A DNA stretch of 64,000 nt, taken from positions 44,147 to 108,146 of the forward strand of contig CAZJJG010000001.1 in the NCBI GenBank assembly GCA_964546275.1, written 5' to 3'. Origin of the DNA: MED-G78 sp964546275. Lineage in GTDB: Bacteria; Pseudomonadota; Gammaproteobacteria; Magnimaribacterales; D2472. Of this stretch, positions 8,461 to 15,635 are shown in pieces (the first letter of the stretch is position 1; the number at the start of each line of letters is the position of its first letter). Both the position numbers and the translations under genes were made by a program. The notes under the pieces were generated by a model. The model was not told the DNA's origin, ran no database searches, and worked only from the letters and a program-made list of their open reading frames with translations.

Positions 8461-8634
8461 ATGAGTACATTTGATACCAAAATTTTAGAAGTTTTAGTTT
8501 GTCCAAAAACTAAAAAACCTCTTACATACAATAAAGAAACTCAAGAATTAATTAATGAAGATAATTCTTTAGCCTATCCTATTAAAGATGACATTCCTGT
8601 TATGTTGATAGAAGAAGCTAGAACTATTTCGTAA
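8461..8634 (+). CDS. Trm112/YcaR family small protein
   Basis: This protein of 57 residues has a small zinc-ribbon-like Trm112 fold. The family's LEVLVCPKTKKPLTY is at residues 9-23, and AYPIKDDIPVMLIEEAR follows near 38. Only one CP motif is visible, as is usual for the bacterial YcaR group. ATG 8461 matches the family N-terminus; a longer reading from 8398 would add 21 unrelated residues. In eukaryotes Trm112 activates methyltransferases, while the bacterial role is poorly defined. In E. coli ycaR lies beside kdsB, but here it precedes tRNA-Arg by 27 bases and may be co-transcribed with it. Confidence 0.85.
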   Translation: MSTFDTKILEVLVCPKTKKPLTYNKETQELINEDNSLAYPIKDDIPVMLIEEARTIS

Positions 8635-8661
8635 AGATTAAGAATAAACTATTTAATACAA

Positions 8662-8738
8662 GCGCCCGTAGCTCAGCTGGATAGAGTACTTGGCTACGAA
8701 CCAAGGGGTCGGGAGTTCGAATCTCTCCGGGCGCGCCA
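8662..8738 (+). tRNA. tRNA-Arg (anticodon ACG)
   Basis: The 77 bases fold as a full cloverleaf. Acceptor GCGCCCG pairs with CGGGCGC, the anticodon stem CTTGG/CCAAG encloses loop CTACGAA, and the T-stem encloses TTCGAAT. The discriminator is G and CCA is encoded (8736-8738). Anticodon ACG, read with inosine at position 34, would decode CGU, CGC and CGA. A close paralogue with anticodon TCG lies at 27098. Confidence 0.97.
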
Positions 8739-8760
8739 CTTAAACATTTAAAACGTCTAA

Positions 8761-9174
8761 TTATGCTTCCTTGTTGGGATTCCAAATTGTTAAGTTTTTA
8801 GTCTTAATTCTGTTGACTACTAGCTTATATCGAGATTGTTCTGCTTTCCATTCTTCCAACCATTTAGCTCCATCACGTTCTGCATCAACAAAGATTGCAT
8901 TAGTAAATGCTAACGGGATTAGTATTGCGGTATGTATAACAATGCTAGCAACAGTATTGTATCCAAATAAGCCTAGATAGTTTGCTGCTATAAAACCAAA
9001 GAATACACTCCAAATAGTAAATAAAACTAACATAAAATAAGTTTGTAGACTTGGGTCTGGTATATGTTTTAGTGGATTGTATTTAACATCCATTACTCTT
9101 CTCCAACCATTAACAAGTGACATTACTGTTCTTCTAAAAAGACTAGGTTTCTTCATTATTGGTTTAATACTCAT
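8761..9174 (-). CDS. Unrecognised two-helix membrane protein
   Basis: I do not recognise this protein of 137 residues. A basic N-terminus (about 1-45) is followed by two membrane segments (about 47-68, YFMLVLFTIWSVFFGFIAA, and 75-95) and a cytoplasmic, charged tail with several Trp and Lys residues (DGAKWLEEWKAEQSRYK). Both ends are probably inside. An upstream 31-residue membrane microprotein ends eight bases before this start, so the two are likely co-translated. The start ATG has TGAGTATTAA context and no strong Shine-Dalgarno beyond GGAG at about -11. A role as a small subunit of a membrane complex is possible but unsupported. Confidence 0.6.
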   Translation of the reverse strand: MSIKPIMKKPSLFRRTVMSLVNGWRRVMDVKYNPLKHIPDPSLQTYFMLVLFTIWSVFFGFIAANYLGLFGYNTVASIVIHTAILIPLAFTNAIFVDAERDGAKWLEEWKAEQSRYKLVVNRIKTKNLTIWNPNKEA

Positions 9175-9182
9175 TTTTTCTC

Positions 9183-9278
9183 CTATTCAACATTATTTCG
9201 TATGTATTCTTTTAGAACATGCATACCATATGATAGCCATGTTACAACTATTAAACTCCAAAACAACATTTTTATCAT
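9183..9278 (-). CDS. Putative 31-residue single-helix membrane microprotein
   Basis: This short frame starts with MIKMLFWSLIVVTWLSYG, which reads as one membrane helix, and ends in a charged, Glu/Arg-rich tail (LKEYIRNNVE). The stop lies eight bases before the two-helix membrane protein gene on the same strand. A purine-rich TAAGGA lies 11 bases before the ATG. A further 15-codon frame (9285-9332, MIEKKGRIYFLDVKE) ends six bases before this start. Coding is suggested by hydrophobic composition and tandem spacing, not by homology. Conservation across relatives would be needed to confirm it. Confidence 0.4.
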   Translation of the reverse strand: MIKMLFWSLIVVTWLSYGMHVLKEYIRNNVE

Positions 9279-9370
9279 AGATTCTTATTCCTTAACGTCC
9301 AAGAAGTAGATACGACCTTTTTTTTCAATCATATTCACAAAGGATTTATTTTTTTAACTTCGTATCAAAA

Positions 9371-11233
9371 TTAACTCAGCGAATCTAACTCTGAAACCTT
9401 ATCAAGCCATTGCTGATCTACAACTTCTACTTCATTTGATAGCTCTAACTGATTTCTGATTAGATCTTGCAGATTATCTTTTAAGTCATCTGTATAAAGT
9501 TCTGGATCAGCTAATTTTAAATTTGCTTCAGCTAGTTTATTATTTAATCTTAATAATCTTTTTTCTAGTTTAGAAATTTCAATATTAAGATTTTTAATTA
9601 TCTTGGTATTATCTTTAGCTTCAAAGGGTTTTTTATTGTTATTTTTTGAAACTTTAATTTTTACTGATTTAATGTCTAATATATAATTTTTATAATCATC
9701 GAGATCTCCATCAAAAATTTCCAATGCACCTTTATCAACTAGATAAAACGAATCAACAGAACTGCTTAATAAATGTCTATCATGTGAAATAAGTAGAATT
9801 GCACCCTTGAATGTTTGCAATGCTATAGTTAAAGCATGCCTCATCTCCATATCCAAATGGTTTGTGGGCTCATCCATCAAAAGGATATTAGGTTTTTGAT
9901 ATGCAATAATTGCAAAAGCTAGCCTAGCTTTTTCACCGCCCGAAAAGAGCTTAATAGTATCTTTAACTTTATCACCCCTAAAATCAAAGCCGCCTAAATA
10001 AGTCCTAATCTGTTTCTCGGTTTTAGATTCATCTAAGCGTTGAATGTGTTGAAATGCAGATATTGTAAGATCTAAATCATCAACTTGATGTTGTGAAAAA
10101 TAACCCACTTTAAAATTGCCACCTACTTTTCTTTCTCCATCAATAACTTTTAAATTACCCACTATGCTCTTAATAAGAGTAGATTTACCAGCACCGTTTG
10201 GCCCTAATAGACCGATTCGGTCTCCGGGACAAATTGTAATATTAATATTTGATAATATTGGTTCTTCATATCCAAGAAATGAATTTTCTAATGTGACTAG
10301 TGGATTTGATATTTTTTCAGTCTCTGGAATAGTAAAGCTAAAAGGTGAGTCAATATGAGCCGGAGCTATCAGCTCCATTTTCTCTAAAGCCTTAACTCTG
10401 CTTTGTGCTTGCCTAGCCTTAGTTGCTTTTGCTTTAAAACGATTAATAAAGCTCTGCATATGAGCAACTTGCTTTTGCTGCTTTATAAAATTACTTTGAA
10501 TTTCAGCCATTCTTTCAGCTCTAATAATTTCAAATTGTGAATAATTGCCAGGATAAAGTTCTATAGTTTTACGATAAAGATGGGCAATTGAAGTAACGCA
10601 ATCATCCAGAAACTCTCTATCATGAGAAATAAGAATTAAGGCTCCTTTAAATGACTTGATCCAATTAGCTAACCATAAAATAGCATCAAGATCTAAGTGA
10701 TTAGTTGGCTCATCAAGTAACATCAGATCCGAAGGCTGCATTAATGTTTTTGCTAAATTAAGCCTTACGCGCCAACCTCCTGAGAAATCATTTAAAGGCT
10801 TACTAAAATCATCAGCCTGAAAGCCTAAACCAACCATTAATTGTTCTGCTTTAGATTTTGCAGAATAACCATCTAGAGATGTGTAAGTTTCATATAACTC
10901 ACCAAGTATTTCAAATTGTTCATTTTTTTCTGCTTGAGCAATTTCTTCTTGAATTTCTATAAGCCTATGATCCCCTGATAAAACATAATCTAAAGCAATT
11001 TCATCAGATCCAGGAACTTCTTGAGCTAGATAAGATATTCTTAGGCTTGAGGGGTAACTTAAAGAGCTACTATCAACTTCCATTTCTCTGGTAATAACTT
11101 TAAACAGACTTGTTTTACCAGTGCCGTTTGCGCCAACTAATCCAACTTTTTGTTGTTGATGAATAGTCAAAGAGACATCATCAAATAATGTGATGCCACC
11201 GAGAACTAGTTCTAAATTATTAAATGAAATCAT
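9371..11233 (-). CDS. yheS: ABC-F family ATPase, YheS-like
   Basis: This soluble ABC-F protein of 620 residues has two ATPase domains and no membrane part; the family acts on ribosomes. Domain 1 has Walker A GANGTGKTS near residue 34, signature DFSGGWRVRL near 150 and Walker B LMLLDEPTNHLD near 170. Domain 2 has GPNGAGKST near 343, LFSGGEKARLA and ILLMDEPTNHLD. A basic linker between the domains (FINRFKAKATKARQAQSR) is the ABC-F P-site tRNA-interaction motif, and the C-terminus is coiled-coil-like and charged. ATG 11233 was chosen because homology starts at MISFNNLELVLGG; a frame from 11308 adds unrelated residues. It follows yhiN by 13 bases. Confidence 0.9.
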   Translation of the reverse strand: MISFNNLELVLGGITLFDDVSLTIHQQQKVGLVGANGTGKTSLFKVITREMEVDSSSLSYPSSLRISYLAQEVPGSDEIALDYVLSGDHRLIEIQEEIAQAEKNEQFEILGELYETYTSLDGYSAKSKAEQLMVGLGFQADDFSKPLNDFSGGWRVRLNLAKTLMQPSDLMLLDEPTNHLDLDAILWLANWIKSFKGALILISHDREFLDDCVTSIAHLYRKTIELYPGNYSQFEIIRAERMAEIQSNFIKQQKQVAHMQSFINRFKAKATKARQAQSRVKALEKMELIAPAHIDSPFSFTIPETEKISNPLVTLENSFLGYEEPILSNINITICPGDRIGLLGPNGAGKSTLIKSIVGNLKVIDGERKVGGNFKVGYFSQHQVDDLDLTISAFQHIQRLDESKTEKQIRTYLGGFDFRGDKVKDTIKLFSGGEKARLAFAIIAYQKPNILLMDEPTNHLDMEMRHALTIALQTFKGAILLISHDRHLLSSSVDSFYLVDKGALEIFDGDLDDYKNYILDIKSVKIKVSKNNNKKPFEAKDNTKIIKNLNIEISKLEKRLLRLNNKLAEANLKLADPELYTDDLKDNLQDLIRNQLELSNEVEVVDQQWLDKVSELDSLS

Positions 11234-11246
11234 TCCTTTAAATTCC

Positions 11247-12476
11247 TTATATTTCTTGTCCTGCAGTAAATGCAGATGCCCATGCCCATTGAAAATTAAA
11301 TCCACCAAGATGACCGGTTACATCCAAAACTTCTCCAATAAAATATAGACCATTTTGATTATTTACTTCCATTGATTGAGAACTAATATGTTTAGTATCA
11401 ACGCCGCCCATAGTAACTTCTGCAGTTCTATAACCTTCTGTTGATGATGGTTTAACTTCCCATTTACTTAATACATTTGATACTTCAGATATTTTTTTAT
11501 TTGACCACTCTCCAATTGATAGCTGAGCTAGGTCAGACCAAAATAAAACCTCTAATTCAGCAACTAATGCCTTAGGCATTAAATTAGTTAATATAGATCT
11601 GAGGAGCAATTTTGGGTGCGTTAATTTAAACTGATTTAAAGTATTTTCAATATCTTTATCAGGAAAGAGATTAATATTAATAAAATCACCCAAGTTCCAA
11701 TAACTTGAAATTTGAAGAATAGCAGGTCCGCTTAAGCCTCTATGGGTGAATAATATATCCTCTGTAAAACTTTTATTATTTGATGAAACTTCAACTCTAT
11801 GAGAGACGCCTGATAATCTCTCGCATATTGGTTTCATGAAATCGCTAAACATAAAAGGCACTAATCCAGCTCTTAATTCTGTAACCTCCAGATCAAACTC
11901 TTTAGCAAGCTCATAACCAAAAGAGCTACCTCCAAGAGTTGGAACAGATAGAGCTCCTGTTGCAACAACTAGTTTATTCGTTATAAGACTTAATTCTGAG
12001 GTATGTGTTTTGTCTTCAGTTATACAAAGCAATGAATAAGTATTATCAGCATCGTCATACTTAACATTACTTGCAGTCGAATTCAGTACTATAGTTATAT
12101 TGTGTTGAGAGCATTCATCTAAAAGCATATTTACAATATCTTTAGATGAATTTGTGCAAAATAGCTGACCATGCTTTTTGGTTTCATATTCAATATCATG
12201 CTTTTGTACTAGTTTTATAAAATCCTGAGGTGAATATTTACTTAGAGCAGATTTGCAGAAGTGAATATTATTAGATACAAAATGCTCAGGATTTACCTCA
12301 TGATTAGTAAAATTACATCTGCCGCCACCTGACATTAGTATTTTTTTACCAACTTTATTTGATTTTTCAATTACTAGAATCTTATTACCATTTTTTGCAG
12401 CTGTAATAGCACAAAAAAGCCCTGCAGCTCCAGCGCCTAAAATAATTGCATCATATGATTTATCAGGGTTTGTCAT
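11247..12476 (-). CDS. yhiN: HI0933-family FAD-dependent protein (YhiN-like)
   Basis: This flavoprotein of 409 residues is in the HI0933/YhiN family, which is widely conserved but of uncertain function. The FAD-binding GAGAAGLFCAI is at residues 14-24, and GKKILMSGGGRCNFTNHE near 46 is the family signature. EVTMGGVDTKHIS near 349 and GEVLDVTGHLGGFNFQWAWASA near 375 form the C-terminal FAD contacts. ATG 12476 is preferred: it lies 16 bases after the helicase stop, and upstream codons would overlap rhlE and lack homology. The gene sits in a rhlE-yhiN-yheS run on one strand. Confidence 0.9.
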   Translation of the reverse strand: MTNPDKSYDAIILGAGAAGLFCAITAAKNGNKILVIEKSNKVGKKILMSGGGRCNFTNHEVNPEHFVSNNIHFCKSALSKYSPQDFIKLVQKHDIEYETKKHGQLFCTNSSKDIVNMLLDECSQHNITIVLNSTASNVKYDDADNTYSLLCITEDKTHTSELSLITNKLVVATGALSVPTLGGSSFGYELAKEFDLEVTELRAGLVPFMFSDFMKPICERLSGVSHRVEVSSNNKSFTEDILFTHRGLSGPAILQISSYWNLGDFININLFPDKDIENTLNQFKLTHPKLLLRSILTNLMPKALVAELEVLFWSDLAQLSIGEWSNKKISEVSNVLSKWEVKPSSTEGYRTAEVTMGGVDTKHISSQSMEVNNQNGLYFIGEVLDVTGHLGGFNFQWAWASAFTAGQEI

Positions 12477-12492
12477 AACAACATTGTAAAAA

Positions 12493-13725
12493 CTAACGTC
12501 TTCTATTTCTACTTCTACTTCTTTGCTTAAAGCCTCTTTGATTATTAGTCTTCTTTCTAACATTCTCATGATTAGTGACTGGAATAGAGTGATCAGGCTC
12601 AAAACCATCAACAGTTTTGCGCTCTAACGTCTTATTTAAAAGCTTTTCAATATCTTGCAATAAATTATGCTCATCTGCACTAACCAGGGAGATAGCTCTA
12701 CCTGAATTACCAGCTCGACCAGTTCTACCTATTCTGTGAACATAATCTTTAGCTACGGTTGGAACGTCAAAATTAATAACCTGTTCCATGTTTGGTATAT
12801 CAATACCTCGAGCTGCTACATCTGTTGCAACTAGTATTCGTGTTTTATTGTTTTTGAATGATTCAAGGGCCTTCATTCTATTATTCTGGGTTTTATTTCC
12901 ATGAATAGCAGCAGAATTAATATCAGCTTTAATTAATTGCTTTGTTAATCGATCAGCTCCATGCTTGGTTCTAGTAAAAACTAGAGCTTGTTTCCAGTTT
13001 TCTGTTTCAATAAGCTCAATTAATAATTCAGCTTTTCTGGATTTATCAACAGGATGAATATAATGCTCTATATTTGCTGCAGTCTCGTTATCAGATGTAA
13101 CTGAGATTTCTATAGGGTTGTCTACAATCTCATTTGCTAACTTTCTAAATGAATTAGAAAAAGTAGCAGTAAACATTAGATTTTGTCTTTTTGCAGGGAG
13201 TAAATTTATAATTTTCTTAATATCATGAATAAAACCCATATCAAGCATTTGATCAGCTTCATCTAATACAAAAATTTCAACTTGATTAAAATTTACAGAT
13301 TTTTGATTATATAAATCTAACAACCTTCCAGGTGTGGCTACTAAAATATCAACACCTTTTTTCAGTTTAAGTTGTTGGTTATGAATTCTTGCGCCGCCAT
13401 AAACTGCGGTTGATCTTAAGTCTGTATTCTTTCCATAAGTAACAATATTATCTCTAACCTGAGCAGCTAATTCTCTAGTAGGAGTTAGTATAAGCGCTCT
13501 TACCTGATGACCTTTATGATTATTTTTAGGATGGGAAAGATTATGAAGAATAGGTAATGTAAAACTTGCGGTCTTCCCTGTTCCAGTTTGAGCAGCAGCC
13601 ATAATATCGCTACCTTCTAAAATTGCTGGAATAGATTTTTCCTGAATTGGTGTTGGCTCTTTGTAGCCCTTGTGTGCAAGAGATTTAAGAATTGGTTCAG
13701 ATAAACCAAGATTACTAAAAGACAT
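12493..13725 (-). CDS. rhlE: DEAD-box ATP-dependent RNA helicase, RhlE-like
   Basis: This is an RNA helicase of 410 residues for RNA remodelling or ribosome assembly. All motifs are present in order: the Q motif (YKEPTPIQ), Walker A AQTGTGKT near 45, PTRELA, the ATPGRLL block, DEAD near 154, TAT near 184 (SAT in most relatives), ATDVAARGID near 290 and HRIGRTGR near 322. The C-terminus is short and rich in Arg and Asn, which fits RhlE better than SrmB or DeaD. The 178-base upstream gap holds the promoter region and an FNR/CRP-type palindrome. Cold or oxygen control is possible but only inferred. Confidence 0.9.
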   Translation of the reverse strand: MSFSNLGLSEPILKSLAHKGYKEPTPIQEKSIPAILEGSDIMAAAQTGTGKTASFTLPILHNLSHPKNNHKGHQVRALILTPTRELAAQVRDNIVTYGKNTDLRSTAVYGGARIHNQQLKLKKGVDILVATPGRLLDLYNQKSVNFNQVEIFVLDEADQMLDMGFIHDIKKIINLLPAKRQNLMFTATFSNSFRKLANEIVDNPIEISVTSDNETAANIEHYIHPVDKSRKAELLIELIETENWKQALVFTRTKHGADRLTKQLIKADINSAAIHGNKTQNNRMKALESFKNNKTRILVATDVAARGIDIPNMEQVINFDVPTVAKDYVHRIGRTGRAGNSGRAISLVSADEHNLLQDIEKLLNKTLERKTVDGFEPDHSIPVTNHENVRKKTNNQRGFKQRSRSRNRRR

Positions 13726-13893
13726 ATATATACGTATAAATTGTTATGTGCAGGTTATAGGGATACCTAGATAAGTCAATCTTTATTGATATATAAACAT
13801 TGATCGATTTGAATGAAGAATTAAAGGTTTAAAGTTCTTTTTATACAACTTTTATAATAGATTTACTAAAAAACTACATAACTAAAAAATGCA

Positions 13894-13907
13894 TTGATTT
13901 AGATCAA
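13894..13907. promoter_or_regulatory. Possible FNR/CRP-family binding site
   Basis: TTGATTTAGATCAA is a perfect match to the FNR consensus TTGAT-N4-ATCAA. It lies in the gap upstream of rhlE, just past and overlapping the M28 peptidase stop. The nearest AT-rich -10-like element on the minus strand puts it near -53 to -56, which is not the ideal -41.5. In DNA this AT-rich a chance match somewhere in 64 kb is not unlikely, so confidence is low. Confidence 0.25.
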
Positions 13908-15526
13908 TTTGATCTTGATTTATCTCTTATGGATCTAAACTCATTATCCTCATACCAGTTAGGCCATGAATCAGAGTTAGCTAGATCTTTAGATATAGTA
14001 AAAACAGTATCTACAGTTTGCTCTATAGCTGTTAAATCCCATGATTCTGAGTATTCATCAGATGTTTGATGATAGTTATTAGTTGTATAGTCGTATCCTA
14101 TCCTAAATGCCTCTTCACGACCCCCCTCAACTAAATCAGATCCATTATTTGAATAAAGCATTGGGACACCCTTTTTTGCAAAATTAATATGATCTGATCT
14201 ATAGAAAAAACCTTTTTCCGGTTGTGGATCTGGATTTATATACCTATTTTGACTAATTAGTTCCTCTTCAAGAAGATCTTCTAACTCTGAAGCACCATAT
14301 CCAACCACTACCATGTCATTAGTTGCACTTGTTGGCATCATTCCATCAAAATTGAATCCAGCAACTATTTTATTTAAAGGAATAGGAGAGTTATTTGCAA
14401 AGTATTCAGATCCCAATAAGCCAGACTCCTCTAATGTTACTGAAAGAAATAATATTGATCTATCTGTATCTATAACAGAATAGCGATTTGATAACTCAAT
14501 AAGAGCTGCTACACCTGTTGCATTGTCTACAGCTCCATTATAGATATTATCTTTTAATGTTAAGTTGTTATCTTTACCAAGGTGATCCCAGTGAGCAGTA
14601 AATAATATGTATTCATCTGGTCTAGTAGATCCTACTTTAATGGCGGCAATATTATGAGATTTAAAATAACTTATCTTGTTATGAATATCTGAATTAAGCT
14701 GAAGGCCTCGAAGATTAAAAGGTTTAAAAGTTTTTGTTAATGCTATTTCTTGTAATGATTCTAAATTAAAGCCAGTAAATTTAAGGAGATCATTCAACTT
14801 ATCTTTATGTATCCAGCTTTCAAGCTGAAGCGGTTCAAGTTGATCCGATCCTCTTTGAAGTGAAAGTTGAGAGCCTGTCCACGAACTCTCTACTACTGAC
14901 CAAGGATATGATGCTGGATCTTCATCATGAATAATTATTGCTGCTGCTGCTCCCTGCCTAGCTGCTTCTTCAAACTTATATGTCCAACGTCCATAGTAAG
15001 TCATTGATCTACCATTAAAAAGTCTAATTTTTTCTGTAGTAAAACCTGGGTCATTAATTAACATGACTACTGTTTTTCCTTTAACATCTATACCGTCGTA
15101 GTCATTCCAATTATATTCAGGAGCAACAATTCCATATCCAACAAAAATTAGATCACTTGATCGAATTTTTTCATAATCTGAAGTTCTTTTTGTCCAAAAA
15201 ACAACATCTTTACCAGACACAAGCTTTTCATCAGAGCCTCTAAACGAAATTGAGAAAAATGAATTAGAATTTTGTTTAATATCAACAGCAGGAACGTCTA
15301 AGAAAAATTTCTTATTTATTGGTTTTAAACCATTGTTTTGAAAAGCTTTGGAAATAAAATTTTTAGTAAGTTTTCCGCCCTCAGTTCCAGGAGCTCTGCC
15401 CTCAAATTCATCTGATGATAATTTTGATATGGAGTCTTTTAAAGTTAATGGAACCTCATCTTTAGTTTGGGATGAGCATGAAGCAATTATTATAGATGTT
15501 AAAAAAAGATTTAAAAAATTATTCAT
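13904..15526 (-). CDS. M28-family metallopeptidase, lipoprotein
   Basis: This secreted zinc peptidase of 540 residues is of the aminopeptidase/carboxypeptidase M28 type. The N-terminus ends in a lipobox (IIASC, Cys17), predicting a lipid-anchored envelope protein. A PA-like insert spans roughly residues 110-240. The peptidase domain carries the two-zinc ligands: HWD at 312-314, Asp334 in GAVDNATG, and the Glu366-Glu367 pair in LEESGLLGSEYF. A later acidic ligand and the His of RSDHINFAKKG follow near 395 and 450. It is divergent from the M16 peptidase gene, and each start has a GAGGAG ribosome-binding site. Together they suggest peptide scavenging. Confidence 0.9.
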   Translation of the reverse strand: MNNFLNLFLTSIIIASCSSQTKDEVPLTLKDSISKLSSDEFEGRAPGTEGGKLTKNFISKAFQNNGLKPINKKFFLDVPAVDIKQNSNSFFSISFRGSDEKLVSGKDVVFWTKRTSDYEKIRSSDLIFVGYGIVAPEYNWNDYDGIDVKGKTVVMLINDPGFTTEKIRLFNGRSMTYYGRWTYKFEEAARQGAAAAIIIHDEDPASYPWSVVESSWTGSQLSLQRGSDQLEPLQLESWIHKDKLNDLLKFTGFNLESLQEIALTKTFKPFNLRGLQLNSDIHNKISYFKSHNIAAIKVGSTRPDEYILFTAHWDHLGKDNNLTLKDNIYNGAVDNATGVAALIELSNRYSVIDTDRSILFLSVTLEESGLLGSEYFANNSPIPLNKIVAGFNFDGMMPTSATNDMVVVGYGASELEDLLEEELISQNRYINPDPQPEKGFFYRSDHINFAKKGVPMLYSNNGSDLVEGGREEAFRIGYDYTTNNYHQTSDEYSESWDLTAIEQTVDTVFTISKDLANSDSWPNWYEDNEFRSIRDKSRSN

Positions 15527-15635
15527 AAAAACTCCTCAAAAAGATAAGCAAATTCTACTTTGCATTGTATATAATTATAAGCTTAAATAGATACACTAAA
15601 TTTCATCGAAATAAATTTTCATTTGAGGAGTAATA

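Noticed and set aside
9309..9366. Inverted repeat GATACGA ... TCGTATC
   Set aside because: Only seven bases with a 44-base loop, no T-tract in a useful position, and it spans a small frame; judged as chance.
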